This document shows, piece after piece, positions 39,301 to 49,025 of a DNA stretch of 64,000 bases (position 1 is the stretch's first letter; each line of letters opens with the position of its first letter). The stretch spans positions 213,331 through 277,330 of the forward strand of contig NMRA01000242.1 in NCBI GenBank assembly GCA_002633005.1, given 5' to 3'. Below the pieces are notes generated by a model, which ran no database searches, was not told where the DNA came from, and saw only the letters and a list, made by a program, of their open reading frames with translations. A program made the translations under genes and the position numbers. Origin of the DNA: Phoronis australis (lineage: Eukaryota; Phoronida; Phoronidae).

Positions 39301-41311
39301 ATGTATGCTAAATACATATATGGGAGCATGCGTCAATATAAACTCATATAAGGTATACAAAATTTAATGTCTTATCCAATTCAGAACAAGGCAGCAGAAA
39401 TTAAGAAGGTAATACAAACAAAACGCTGTTCTTTATGAACACACACGTCCTTTAACAACATGAGAGAAAGTCGTACCTGCAGAATCAAGAAGCGGTTGTG
39501 ATCCAGATCAACACCGTTACCACGAAGTAGTGTGGCCACCTCTTTGTATGGAGCTTTCTTGCCGTTGAGAGAATAGAACGAGCTGTTGTCTCGGAAGGCT
39601 GTCCTGGACACGACAAACTGTGAGTTGGGAACGACATCATAGTCATCTTGGCCAGACTGGAAACATGGCAAAACGAAATAACAGTTCTATTATGTGGACA
39701 CCAAGATTCAAACAACTACATTCTGAGAGGCTCACTATCTTTGGTTTTGTTGTAAGTTAAAAGTAACCATCACACCAAAATACAGCTTTATCAGAATTTG
39801 TCCAACTGGACAGATATGTGTAAGGCATATTATTGTCTTATCTGACGAAGAAGAATGCTGCCATGAACTCACCAGACTGACGTTTTGACAGTGTGGTCAA
39901 TTGAAATGCAAATTGGTCAAATAATGTGATACTTGAGCCAAATGCACTGACCTACAATGAAAAGATAACTGCACTAAGAGTGAGATGTAAGCACACTTGA
40001 CAGGGTTAATATTCCTGACTCTACTCACACCAGTGTCTATAATTTTCTGGAAGTGCACAGCCACAGAGCAGCTGTTAACATCCCGGTGCTGGTCACTGCT
40101 GTGAATAAGCACACTGATCTTCTTTGAACGGATCTTGTTGGCACGGTAACCAAATACAAACAACATGGAGTCTATCACGTTTGACTTGCCGCTACCGTTA
40201 GGTCCAACGATGCATGTGAAACTCTGCAAACAGTCAGTGATGATCTCATGACTCGCATTGAGTCTAGCTACAATACACCATTCACAACAATTTATAGTCC
40301 TAGAAATTAATTTGAACTGCCAGTAAACAAATTTTCGATCAAAATGAAAATTGCTTAACTGCAATATCATGGTCACTGTCCGACAATATTAGCCACGGTC
40401 GAGTCAAAAGTATTTACTATTAGTTTGACACACAATTTTCGTGAACCTTTCTCAGTTCACATCCTTATGAACTTGATGCGCAAGATGGCCTGCAATAGAC
40501 TTACCAGCTGTACTGTAAGCTGATTACATAAAACCTACTTTGTGAAATGGTCCAAGGGTCTTGACTCCAGCATAAGACTTGAAGTTCTCGTTAACAATCT
40601 GTGTGATCATCAGTCGAGGGCCGCTCGTGTCATACGTAGCGACTTTCTCTGGAGCAGGGGGAACTTCGACTTCACTGTAATCTGAGTGGACACAAGGGCA
40701 AAATGAGTACATGAAGACACTTAACTATGTTTAGTATTGTCACTTTGTTTAAGATACAAACCAATCACTGGGAACACTCATCATCATAGTATGGCTTCTT
40801 GTGTAAATTGCTTTTCAGACTTTCACTGCCTGTATGTGTGTGTTTTAGGTTAACAATTCCATACTTATTTCATGACTTCTAAATAATAAAATGAATGGAC
40901 ATCAACAGACTTCTTGCAGACAATTTAGGTCCTGTCATACTGAACAGATTCTCAGAACATCCGAGCCAGTCTTGACAAAACGGATGGGAACACGCAACTT
41001 TGGGGCAAAAACATGCCTCGCATGTGGGTGGGTACAGTCAGTCAGGTTCTTGCTGAGATGGTACTACGCATAGTTGGTTCTCATTATGTTTTTGACACCT
41101 TTTTGAAATCATACTGAGAACTAACTTGGTATGACAAGGCTTGTGTTTTGTTTTTTAAGCCAATTCCTACACTGGCCATAGTCAGAGATATTTCTTCACT
41201 GTATCCCCTACGTTGTAATAGCTTACTCTGCCAGTCATCATTAAACACTACAGCTTGTTCGTTGTGTTCCCCTTCCACCTCCATAGGTGTGTCCTCATTA
41301 ACCATCTTCTC
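19566..41311 (-). CDS. SMC4: SMC4, structural maintenance of chromosomes 4 (condensin ATPase)
   Basis: Core ATPase of condensin I and II; pairs with SMC2 to compact mitotic chromosomes. Exons, 5' to 3': 41311-41227, 40681-40539, 40223-40029, 39656-39477, 38497-38333, 37547-37420, 36569-36429, 36033-35883, 34741-34598, 33734-33657, 33209-33088, 32636-32528, 32314-32183, 31684-31482, 29529-29345 (or 27694-27510), 28973-28864 (or 27139-27030), 25396-25274, 24862-24736, 24213-24024, 23810-23666, 23346-23173, 21329-21097, 20649-20466 and 19727-19566 (TAA). All join in phase to about 1200 residues, against ~1290 for the human protein. Visible are Walker A GPNGSGKSN, a hinge with GIYGRLGDLGAIDEKYDVA, a signature NLSGGEKTLSSLALVFALH and Walker B VMDEIDAALDF. 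The 5' end is uncertain: first ATG at 41305, but an acceptor precedes it. About 60 conserved residues are missing between 23173 and 21329. Confidence 0.95.
19779..19926. repeat. 49-bp tandem repeat, three copies
   Basis: The unit beginning aacatgtgtacatgtcaaat recurs with phrase starts at 19801, 19850 and 19899, a constant 49-base period. It lies in the SMC4 intron just upstream of the last exon. Confidence 0.85.
21330..23172. other. SMC4 intron with N at 22756; conserved exon not found
   Basis: 1.84 kb between the exon ending MKIKHWKKE and the exon starting EENYLKKVAEL. SMC4 orthologues have about 60 residues here (ending in a conserved NLGAI-type motif). I scanned the minus strand for a bounded open stretch and found none. 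A poly-A run and a single N at 22751-22756 mark a contig join where the exon may have been lost. Confidence 0.55.
24447..24690 (-). pseudogene. Decayed partial copies of SMC4 exon 24736-24862
   Basis: Two fragments (about 24553-24605 and 24632-24690) resemble the 3' part of the true exon next door: a 'cctttcttgaatg' donor side, then 'ccaccttctgcagctgctgaagctctttag'-like text split by changes. They carry frame-breaking deletions and lack usable splice sites, so they look like relics of local tandem exon duplication. Borders approximate. Confidence 0.6.
25721..26095. repeat. 74-bp minisatellite, about five copies
   Basis: The unit carrying gatcaacgctggctgtcgta recurs at 25737, 25811, 25883, 25957 and 26031 (period 74, once 72), followed by acacatgtacagtgcatatg and a gagccagactcgtggtccgc link. 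It lies in an SMC4 intron. The open frame across it, with a repeated HTCTVHMFEPDSWSALHDQ peptide, is a by-product of the repeat. Confidence 0.92.
26274..26961. mobile_element. TTAA-flanked insertion present in one duplication copy only
   Basis: 688 bases starting CCCTAGTCCTACTAACCCC and ending CACTACAAAGG, flanked by TTAA at 26270-26273 and 26962-26965. The other copy has a single TTAA at the same place (28796-28799) with otherwise continuous flanks. TTAA duplication is typical of piggyBac and Kolobok transposons. The ends (CCCTAG/ACAAAGG) show only weak inverted similarity and no transposase is encoded, so the class is a guess. Confidence 0.75.
27030..27139 (-). CDS. SMC4: SMC4 hinge-exit exon, copy A
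   Basis: Encodes GTMSGGGSKVSKGRMGSAVV, the conserved SMC4 stretch that follows the hinge, then NPKQLQEMEKKLNK. Donor GTGAGT, acceptor cacag. Differs from copy B (28864-28973) at one residue by eye: CAA against GAA (Gln/Glu) after NPK. Confidence 0.9.
27510..27694 (-). CDS. SMC4: SMC4 hinge exon, copy A
   Basis: Encodes PENVPRLFDLITVQDEKLLT, FYHALRDTLVAKDLEQATRI and VVSLQGQLIETSG, the second half of the SMC hinge. Phase matches exon 31684-31482 upstream. The copy at 29345-29529 encodes the same protein; the base changes seen are synonymous. Confidence 0.9.
28515..28668. mobile_element. Truncated copy of the CAGGGCTTGGAAT element
   Basis: Begins CAGGGCTTGGAATGACCAAT after GTCCAG and is cut at the N (28669). 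It is the duplication-copy partner of the complete element at 30350-30597. Confidence 0.8.
28670..30502 (-). repeat. SMC4 duplication, copy B
   Basis: Starts right after the N at 28669, at the point equivalent to about 26150, and runs to about 30502. It contains exons 29529-29345 and 28973-28864. Exon 28973-28864 ends in phase 0, but exon 27694-27510 needs two bases first, so splicing B then A would shift the frame. Only one copy can contribute to a normal SMC4. Confidence 0.93.
30350..30597. mobile_element. Non-autonomous TIR element, CAGGGCTTGGAAT family, short variant
   Basis: Starts CAGGGCTTGGAATGACCAAT and ends GAAAATTCCAAGCCTG. The exact 6 bp target-site duplication GTCCAG lies at 30344-30349 and 30598-30603. 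248 bp. Instead of CGCGGAAA words the interior has AGAGGAAA words, so it is a distinct subfamily with the same ends. It lies in the intron between the hinge exons. Confidence 0.88.
31482..32314 (-). CDS. SMC4: SMC4 hinge entry exons
   Basis: Exon 32314-32183 encodes LKDMRVKVERAKSSLEANKS and ends TGKIPGIYGRL. Exon 31684-31482 continues GDLGAIDEKYDVAVSTACGP, FLKKGNVGWATFIAIDKMER and KKKIQT. This is the first half of the hinge that dimerises with SMC2. Confidence 0.95.
33372..33545. repeat. 28-bp minisatellite, about six copies
   Basis: The unit ctaaatgtctgatacaccaa plus ggtcaaaa recurs every 28 bases from 33375 with minor changes. In an SMC4 intron. Confidence 0.9.
34178..34348. repeat. 17-bp minisatellite, about ten copies
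   Basis: The unit caggtggttatagctta recurs about ten times with a shift from 'ttaca' to 'ttcca' in the later copies. SMC4 intron. Confidence 0.9.
36900..37095. repeat. About 61-bp imperfect tandem repeat, three copies
   Basis: A unit resembling 'ggtgacatggaaaatgggat' plus 'gatgagtggagactatgg' and 'atatgtgaagtgag' occurs three times with substitutions. SMC4 intron; its first part echoes 36565-36620. Confidence 0.7.
37944..38080. repeat. 44-bp tandem repeat, three copies
   Basis: The unit starting ctaaataacatgaccatgtg recurs at 37944, 37988 and 38032, almost identical. SMC4 intron. Confidence 0.9.
40029..40681 (-). CDS. SMC4: SMC4 N-terminal ATPase head exons
   Basis: Exon 40681-40539 encodes PRLMITQIVNENFKSYAGVK, then TLGPFHK. 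Exon 40223-40029 starts SFTCIVGPNGSGKSNVIDSM, the Walker A P-loop, and continues LFVFGYRANKIRSKKISVLI and VAVHFQKIIDTG. The NENFKSYAG phrase is diagnostic of SMC4 rather than SMC2 or cohesin SMCs. Confidence 0.96.
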
Positions 41312-41477
41312 CTGTAATGATACAAGTAATATATGATTAGCATTAGCAGAACTATAGATGTTAGCTGAACAAATAGCAGGAGTATAGCTGGCAGTGTAAA
41401 AATGGTCAGTTGCCGATTTGGGCAACTGAACAAAGGTCTGTTCGAAAAAAAGTTTAATTGCATGAGTATTTGCTAAA

Positions 41478-41650
41478 GTTGGAAGGAATTAAAGACATCA
41501 ACGGCCTCTTAAGTTGTTCCTCCATGCGCAAAACGTACTTTAACAACGTGACTATGATGTTTTAATCAGTGTGAGGCTAAAAAGCTTCCAGCATATGAAG
41601 CGCCTGTAGGAGCTTTACCATCAGTCATAACGTGACCCATTCTCTTGCAC
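41478..41650. repeat. Fragment of foldback-type repeat upstream of SMC4
   Basis: Text from 'ggaattaaagacatcaacgg' through 'aacaacgtgactatgatgtt' to 'tatgaagcgcctgtaggagc' matches one arm of the foldback element at 51915-52432 and parts of 49640-50170. It overlaps a 105-codon minus-strand ORF, which is therefore not taken as the first SMC4 exon. Confidence 0.7.
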
Positions 41651-41939
41651 CCTTCCAATCCTCCCCTCCCCCGTAAATGCCTAAATGTAGACGTACGTTC
41701 ATTCTCTAACTCAATTCCTCTCGCCACCAAATGAGTATAGAACGCAGACGACTGTATGAGCTGGTGACTGATGCTGCGAATTTCACAGATCTTACCAAAC
41801 AATTTCAGCTTATGTCTGTTTACTTCCTGTTGTAACTTAAGCGTGTTGCCAAATGCTCCGATTTCACAAAATAAACGGAACAATTGTGAATCAAAGCCAA
41901 AGGTACTATATCTAGGAAAACTGTTAATAATTTAAAGTT

Positions 41940-42025
41940 CGGAAGTCCACACAAACTTGTTATGCTATAACAACTTGTTATGCTATAACAACTTATGCTA
42001 TAACAACTTGTTATGCTATAACAAG
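41940..42025. repeat. Short palindromic tandem repeat
   Basis: The word acttgttatgctataacaac recurs four times; each unit contains the self-complementary core 'ttgttat.ataacaa' and could fold into small hairpins. Confidence 0.7.
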
Positions 42026-42779
42026 GGCAGGTTCACTGAACACCACTCCCGCTCTTTCTGTCACACATTGTTTGATGAAAAATAATCTTCCAATTTGTTG
42101 TGATATGTTGTTTTACTACATTAGAAATTTAGAACTTATGACGGATTAGTGGTCTATGTTATTCAGTTAGAGTTGAGGCGCCATCTTTTGCATCGGCTTT
42201 CGGCACCATAAAATATTGCGTCACCTATTGGCCAACTTCTTTTTCCCAATTCTTCAATCAATTGTTCTTTTTCTACGAGTTTGCTTACATGTCACAACAA
42301 ATTCAACAACAATGGCACTCGAAAGCCGAAACAATAATTTTGTTTTTCACTTTTGAAAATATTGTTGGAGAAACTTTTGGATAATCTCAAGTTAACTAAA
42401 TATTCACAGATACAATGTGTTAATGGTATAGATTATGTTGAAATTCGCCCAGACACAAATTGCACGACTTTACCGATAAAAATCAAATGACAAAGTCAAT
42501 ACAATACAAGTTTTATTATTGGCAATTTTGATAAACAAATGCAGAAAACAACTGGAAAAGAAGATCCTTTAACTCGAAGTTTGAGGCTACTGACAACGGT
42601 TTCAGAAAATTTGAAAAATTGTCCGGGTCTCCTGTCCAATCCTGGGGTTCCTGTTTTAAAGGTCAGGGTTCGCGTTTTTTGGGCCGTTTAGCTGCTTTGA
42701 AGGTGTGGAAGTCTACTCTACACCGGTGTTCCTGTTTAGATGGAACACCTTGGACTCAGGGGTCTGAGGCCAGCTAGAG

Positions 42780-42900
42780 ATGGTGGTCAAAATAGTGAGA
42801 AATCACCTAGTCCAAGTTTCGAACCCAGCACCTCTTGATTCAATGCCAGGCGTCTTAACCAGTCGACCAAAGAGCAATTGCCCGTAGGTGAGTGATTAAG
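42780..42900 (-). mobile_element. tRNA-derived SINE head
   Basis: Read on the minus strand it has an A-box-like TGGTCGACTGGTTAA (42855-42869) and a B-box GGTTCGAAACT (42815-42825), spaced as in a tRNA gene and preceded by a tRNA-like GGGCAATTGCTCTTTGG. Its 3' extension with 'gtgagtgattaagagaggc' recurs in the second, interrupted copy. No intact cloverleaf is claimed. Confidence 0.65.
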
Positions 42901-43611
42901 AGAGGCCTTTATATTACTATACTCAATGCAGATTGACCACACTATTCCCCATCCAATGATTAGGGTAACGCCGCCCGGAACTCAACGTCAGATCAGCCCC
43001 CTATACATACATCTCTTCCTCAGCCATTATGGCACTATCAAACTCATGAGGATCTTTGGTTCCTTCCTGCAGTTGTGAGTACGTAACGTTGTTGGGTGCC
43101 AATGAAGTGAAAAATCGCGCAGTCCAAGTCCAATGTCAGGCCTCTTAACCAGACAACCAAAGAGCAATTGTCCGTAGGCAGGGCTCAACACTAACGGTTG
43201 CCCGATTGCCCGTGTACATGTAGATTTTGCGTCGGGCAAGTGGAATTTGAAAAGTACTTGCCCGATGGGCAAGTTAAAAAGTTGGCCACATAGGCAAGTA
43301 GATCCTAAGATTGTCTGCTCGACATTTGCTCCAAAGTAACGAACCCCGACACAAGCCTAAAAACCGTCGAAAAAGCCCCTGTGGCTGTCAAAGAAACTCC
43401 CGTCTTCGAATGAGCACTGAAAGGAAAATAGAACGAGTGTGACGCACCGTGCACAGATGACGCCCGCGGTAAAATCCTTTCGATTCTCTGAACGTGCCCT
43501 GCAGTTTCTGAATAAGTTGTCACGTGATACTACTGATCGTCTGCACTCTGGCAAAACGTCCAAACAAGGAAGCTGGACGGCATTGGTTTAGTTGCTAAAA
43601 AACAAATTTAG

Positions 43612-43772
43612 GACGAATCAAAGCAACAATATGAAACGAAAAGAGTGCGGGGATGGGTTCCGTCATGGGAAATTAGGTTTCTTGGCCTGCGAGACAGTGA
43701 ACAAGGGATGACGTGTGATTTTTGCCGGCATTTTCCCATGTACAGCTGGAAGCACCGCGTTCGTCGGCGGAT
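43612..43772 (+). pseudogene. hAT transposase zinc-finger exon remnant
   Basis: Open frame from 43612 to a GTAAGT donor at 43773. It encodes RGWVPSWEIRFLGLRDSEQG, then MTCDFCRHFPMYSWKHRVRR. The W.P.W...FL.L......GM.C..C pattern is that of the N-terminal zinc finger of some hAT-like transposases. No in-frame ATG upstream and no catalytic part in the element, so it is a remnant. Confidence 0.55.
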
Positions 43773-44346
43773 GTAAGTCATACAGATAAGCGTAAAAGCT
43801 AAAAAGTGAATGACTGACCACATATTTTTTACACTGCACCGCAGTTTTAAAGGCCTGGTATTTATTCAGGGGGAATTCCAAAGTAAATTCTTATGAATTC
43901 CCGGCTCCCGGTGGCAACTCCCGAAAGAAGAGGAATACAGTCTTCAGGATTGTCGCTCTGAAGGGTGACTTTTTTCGCAGTCTATCTATTTTTCAAAAAT
44001 GTAATTATTTATTGAAAATAAAAATAATTATATGTGGCATTATTATATGTTAAAATTTGATTTAAATTTAATACAAGGACCGATGACCAAAATTAAGGTT
44101 TTTACGGATAGCAAAAATTCAAATTCAGGTTTAGCAACAACTCAAGTTTAATGCATGAGGGTGTAGGCCTATAAACTAATGAATACACAGGAGTGTGTAG
44201 AGTTCATGCCCTAGCTCATTTCGGCGCTTGTGAACGTGAGACAATGGTTCAGATACCATAATTACTCTTCTAATTTGTCTCTCTAGTGTTTTGACACACC
44301 TTATAAATAAATGTTCTATAAGAAGAATCGTTGAAAAAATAGCAAC

Positions 44347-44611
44347 CAGGGGCAGATCCAGGATTTTGAGTTAGGGGGGCCAGGGCACGGAATAACCAGA
44401 ATTTCGGCAGATACGCGCGCCCAGGCTAAATTGCGAGGACGCAGAGGCCTCGAATGAGGACCTGTTGACTAAAAAAAGGTAAACGGAGTTTGTTCAGGGC
44501 CTATGCGTTGTATATCACCCCCGATGAGCCCCTGCTTGCGCGCACCCGAACTCTCAAATGGTATCTGGTAGAATTTTAGGGGGAGCCATGGCCCCCCTAA
44601 ATCCGCCACTG
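44347..44611. mobile_element. MITE with CAGGGGCAGATCCAG ends, nested
   Basis: 265 bp starting CAGGGGCAGATCCAGGATTT and ending CCCCCTAAATCCGCCACTG, flanked by an exact 5 bp duplication GCAAC (44342-44346 and 44612-44616). It lies inside the hAT-like element at 43179-44811. Same family as 2582-2828. Confidence 0.82.
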
Positions 44612-46231
44612 GCAACTCATGTATTCAGCATGCACGACACAAGAGGAGGCTCAGCACAGGCAGCCCTACGGTAACACATTGCCTAGGTGTGCACATGCAC
44701 GGTGCTATTTGGGATTGTACTTGGGGCAAGTGAATTTGTTGTTCGGGCAATTAAAAATTTCAGCTACTTGCCCGAAGGGGAAGAGGCCTAAAAAGTTAAT
44801 GTTGAGCCCTGGTAGGTGAATGATTAAGAGAGGCTTTTGTAGTACTACACTCACTGCAGATTCACCACATCACTGTCTAGGCAATTACATCACCCTGAAT
44901 GCCGCAGGCATACAGGGGCGATTGTGCATCCCCACAAAAAGTTACTCATTTCAAAATATAGCAAATGAAATCGAATGAAACGTGCATATAAGCACATAGA
45001 GTTATAATTAACACATAATGTGACTCTGGATACAATTTAATCTACATAAATTGAACATATCCATGAAAATCTGTCTTGGTTCACTAGAGTTTCACTCACC
45101 GGGTGCCATTTTGAGGAAGTTACGTGAAATCACACCTGTTGATGAACAAAAAGTCCAAGGGACACAAATCTTACAAATTTCACCTGATATCATCCCATGC
45201 TTTTTTGCAATTGTCACGCGTCAGGTCACGCGCTTCACTCAGCAGTATTCTCCAAGACTACTTTTAACGTCTCACAGCGTCCTGTTTGGCTGAATGCGCG
45301 TCCTGTTTAAAAATCCCGCGACCAGTTTAAAAATATAAAAAAGGCATCGTCGTCATTAATAAGGTCTTCACTGGTTCAAATCACGCTTGGCAGCAACTGG
45401 CCATAGCCCACTGAAACTGAATAAGGCCATGCGATCAGTTGTGGACAGCCTAATCACCGGTCTTACTCAAGCGGCAGACCAGGCCACTAGTCTAATTATG
45501 GTGTAATGCGGCGTGTAAATAATCTCTCAATTATCTATTTAATTTATCTGGAACAACTAGTTATAGTCAGTTGAATTTAAACAAAGGCCCAGTGGTACCT
45601 ATACGCCTAATCCACTACCTGCTCACTGGAGGTGCAGTCCGGCACGAAAGTCGCTGATCGTTAGGCCTACGCTAGGCCTATTCGCTTCTGAAGTCCCCTT
45701 TTTGTGTTCGGCGGACAACTGATCATATTACCGATTAAAAATAATTAAGACTTGGTGGTTAGTTCTGCGAAGTATATGTTGTCAGCGAAGTATATGTTGT
45801 CAGCAAAGACACCGCTGCGCAGCAGTTTAGACTACGGCCGCCTTCTGGGAGGCCAAAATTTTGGTTTTCGTAACACATTTTTCCATATTGGGTGGGCCAC
45901 ACTACACAGACTTTACCGCTACCAGTCTCAACAAACATTTGTATGCTTTTGATGGTTCTCATTGGTTGCTGTTTGTGCATTTCTCACATAGATGAATATT
46001 ATTGGTTACTTTTGGTGCCACAGACCATTGAGATTGACTGAGTTCATCTCGTTGCCTTATAAAGAGTTTCGTAAGCAGCATGAACATTACACCTGTGGCG
46101 CATACTCCCTCTAAAAATCTGCCAAGCGTTCGCTAACTCAACTTCGGTGGCCATGCGTGACATTTGCGATTTCGAGGGAGTATTCCGAGATTTGGGACAC
46201 TGAGTAAAGTTCAAAATATATGTCTCGCGCT

Positions 46232-46330
46232 GAGAAATTGTAGCCAAAATCACGTGCTCTCATTGAAGTCACATGGTAATATCTCGCGTAATCTCACAGT
46301 CTTGTTTACCTCGCGTGGTCCTTACATTAG
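46232..46330. repeat. Interspersed repeat fragment shared with 5690-5790
   Basis: Contains 'agccaaaatcacgtgctctc' and 'tctcgcgtaatctcacagtc', matching the USP intron fragment at 5690-5790 in the same orientation. Confidence 0.5.
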
Positions 46331-47029
46331 TGAATTCTATTATGGCTTCCGTTACCGATTGACATGCGCATTCTACATACTTAGAAATGTCGTCTGCCAC
46401 GGGAAGGCGAAGGACTGCTATAAGTCTAAGGATTATTTTTAAAAACCGAGAGATGTTTCAGATACTGACGTTGACTCAGATGCAGATGCGACAGATAATC
46501 CAGGACCGGATGGTGGTGATATTGCCGGGCTCGGTCAACAAATCGCAAATATCCGTGTCACGAACGGTACGAACTGAATTTTTGTCGACACCGTCAGACA
46601 TCAGCAATACAAATGAATAAAAAGTTGAATAAACACAGTAATTTGGTTGCACTACTGTGCATTACTATTAAAATGCGTGGGTAAAAATAAGGTGCACACT
46701 AGCTTATGGAGAACGTTGACTGCCGCGCGGTTCCGGCACGTTGCAGTTTTTACGCGTGTGACCTGTTTAGATTTTCAGATGTGGAGAACATTGCTCAGTC
46801 TCACGCGTGTCCTTACCTAAGTCACATGACTCAGTTGAAATACTTTGTGGTTATTGCGCATGGTGAAAAAGTTAATGGTGACCAAAAAGGTGGAGTTGGA
46901 ATTCTTTGCCAAAGTCACCTTAATTCTTATAGCTATGCTTCATTGAACTTGAAGATATGTGTAGAAGCAGAAAGGATTACTGGAGAAATTAAGCGCTTAA
47001 AGTGATACTATTAGTTTTAAGTGTAGAAT

Positions 47030-48144
47030 TAGGGTGAGCAAACCAAAATTTCAAGTTTAACAAAATTACATGAAGAGGCATTCAAATGAAAGCCCTCATT
47101 GAGTATTATTTGCTGCTTTTTGAATTTTTAAAAATGGTTGAGGGGTTTTGATGCTACAGGCATTTTTGTCGCCCAAAAATAGGCCCTTTTTCTGGAATTC
47201 GGTGTTTAAAATTCGGAATTGTGGTCAACCCAGAGTTTAAGCTTGAATTATTTTAACAATATAGTTTATAAACTGCTAAAAATGAGCTAACTTGTTCTTA
47301 CTNNNNNNNNNNCGTCCATTTTGGGTGGTTGGTGAATTTTGAGCTCAAGGTCGAAATTAAACGTCCCGTGGAGTATGAAAATGCAGATGAAGTCCCTGAA
47401 AAGATTTGGAGATAGTATACTGAGTGTTTCTGGACCTGTTAATGTGAGTTTTGTTTGATAGGTTAAATTTTCACGCGCGTTAAAAATTTTTAAACGTTGA
47501 TGTTCAGCACGGCAAAATCACCGACACGCGGAAGTGACGTCACCAGCCAATATTTCAAAAGCGGTTTTAGATACACTCACATAACGCTTTTGCGCACGTC
47601 GGGGACATGTGACACTTGAATGCAGTTCAGTCCAATATTTTAAGGGGAGGTTGGCCTATAAAGAACCGGACGAAGAATTTTGAAAAAAAAATTTTAACTT
47701 GTATTTATTTTGCTCTAAAGTTGAAATTTAACAAAATTTTTATGTTTAAGGACGAAATTAAAAATTCTTCGTCCGGAAAGTGAAAATTTGACCTTTCTTT
47801 TATATAAAAACATTTGATGCACCCCCCCAGCTGGTGAATCCAACATGCGCAAAGAGCTGAAAAATGCCTACTTGTCGGTGCCGCGGTTTCACGAGACTGG
47901 GATTCCTGAACCTGGACCTTCATTCAAAGGTGGAATTTCACACTTTAGTGGGTAGAGAGGTCAGACTCATTTATTGTACGTTTAGAACGTTTATTGAGAA
48001 TCTGTTACTTTACTTTTTGTAGCTTAAGAATGTGAAGTTTAACTAATAAAAATTTTTGAAAATGGAACTTGGTACATTGAAAACGACCCATCCAAAAACA
48101 AAATGGCCGACTTCGACCGCCCTAATTATGGTTTGCTCACCCTA
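47030..48144. mobile_element. TIR element, TAGGGTGAGCAAACC ends, 7 bp TSD
   Basis: The left end TAGGGTGAGCAAACCAAAAT and right end ATTATGGTTTGCTCACCCTA match as inverted repeats with one mismatch over about 20 bases. GTAGAAT at 47023-47029 and 48145-48151 is an exact 7 bp target-site duplication. 1.1 kb including ten Ns (47303-47312) of unknown true length. No transposase-like ORF, so non-autonomous as assembled. Superfamily not assigned. Confidence 0.85.
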
Positions 48145-48943
48145 GTAGAATGTATTTTTGACGAGGTGAAAACTTTTAAGTGAGCAAATTTCACCAACTA
48201 CCTGTTTAAAATACACGAACAAAATTATTACAGAAAGCGGTGGACCTGCGTATTAAGTCACAACAGAAGTATTGTAGCTTCTAACAAGCCCAGAGAGGGG
48301 CTACCTGTTGTCTAATCACACTCACAGATCACCGACTGGCAGTAGCCATTTCTAATTCTAGACACAACTGGTCGGATTTATCGGTCGAGACCCAGGCAAT
48401 CACTGGATAACGGGCCCGTTATTCAGTGGATGAAACTGGTTCTCAAAATCCTGGACCGCTATATGACCAGTGCCGCTTCTAACAAAGTTACCACTCGTTA
48501 CAATGAACGAAAGCAAGCAGTCTAAAACAACACTTCACAAAATTAAACTCACCAGAAATCGTAAATGGCGCCGGATACGTTATCCAAGCCGAACAGAGAA
48601 GTATTGCTTCTTTTGATTGGTGTTGAGTTTGCCTCGTTTCCAAGCAGGTCATCTTATTTGCAATTAGGGGTGGCCTTGTGCGTAAACTGTTGTTTTGTGT
48701 AGGAAAAAACAATATATTTCAAGTATTATGCTTTTTAGAGAAAAATAAATAATATGTGTTGTTATTTATTTGTGAAAAATATCTTTTAGCTAAACACGAA
48801 CCTTACTTGTGTAATGAGTGGGGAACAGCACCCTCTACAGTAGATGTTGTCGTTCACAATAGGCGAATGGGGATTTTGAGATGACAGCAGGTGAATGATA
48901 ACAGAGAAATGAACATGAAAATGTGGTTTGCCACTGCAGAGTG

Positions 48944-49025
48944 ATGGTTGATGCACACAAGTTTGCTGTGTCAAAAAGAATGAAGCTTTTGGCATTCATA
49001 GTGACTACTGTGCTTCTAGTTATAG
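48944..49025 (+). CDS. Possible first exon with signal peptide
   Basis: ATG at 48944 (or 48980) followed by MKLLAFIVTTVLLVIG-type text: a Lys then a 14-residue hydrophobic run, ending at a GTAAGA donor (49026). This looks like a signal-peptide-encoding first exon of a secreted or membrane protein. No following exon was found within about 5 kb, so it may be chance. Confidence 0.25.

Larger units (their letters stand above)
43179..44811 (+). mobile_element. hAT-like transposon remnant with CAGGGCTCAACA ends
   Basis: The left end CAGGGCTCAACACTAAC and right end GTTAATGTTGAGCCCTG are inverted repeats with one mismatch over 17 bases. The exact 5 bp target-site duplication GTAGG lies at 43174-43178 and 44812-44816. 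Subterminal motifs TTGCCCGA and CGGGCAAGT occur at both sides. It contains a zinc-finger exon remnant (43612-43772) and a nested MITE (44347-44611). hAT-type ends with a 5 bp duplication fit the hAT5 group; that is inference. Confidence 0.85.
43075..44890 (-). mobile_element. Second SINE copy, split by a transposon
   Basis: The left part (43075-43178) repeats the SINE text 'caatgtcaggcctcttaacc' and 'aagagcaattgtccgtagg'. The right part (44812-44890) resumes with 'gtaggtgaatgattaagaga' exactly where copy 1 continues. The gap is the element at 43179-44811, flanked by a GTAGG duplication. Confidence 0.75.

Noticed and set aside
41566-41883. 105-codon minus-strand ORF as first SMC4 exon
   Set aside because: It overlaps a foldback-repeat fragment, has no donor in a useful phase, and does not resemble SMC4 N-termini.
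42780-42900. Functional tRNA gene
   Set aside because: A- and B-box-like motifs are present, but a paired acceptor stem and consistent cloverleaf could not be drawn, and a second diverged copy exists; a SINE explains it better.
46044-46253. Minus-strand MATEVELANAW peptide with a GCC-ATG-G start context
   Set aside because: A donor could be imagined, but its phase does not fit the SMC4 exon at 41311 and no partner exon exists.
46387-46620. Plus-strand ORF and an adjacent-frame Asp-rich peptide ending near AATAAA
   Set aside because: The frames change at an AT run, no partner exon is visible, and the motif is too simple; possibly a transposon remnant.
46706-47005. 99-codon plus-strand ORF
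   Set aside because: No recognisable motif, no splice context, and it abuts the TIR element at 47030.
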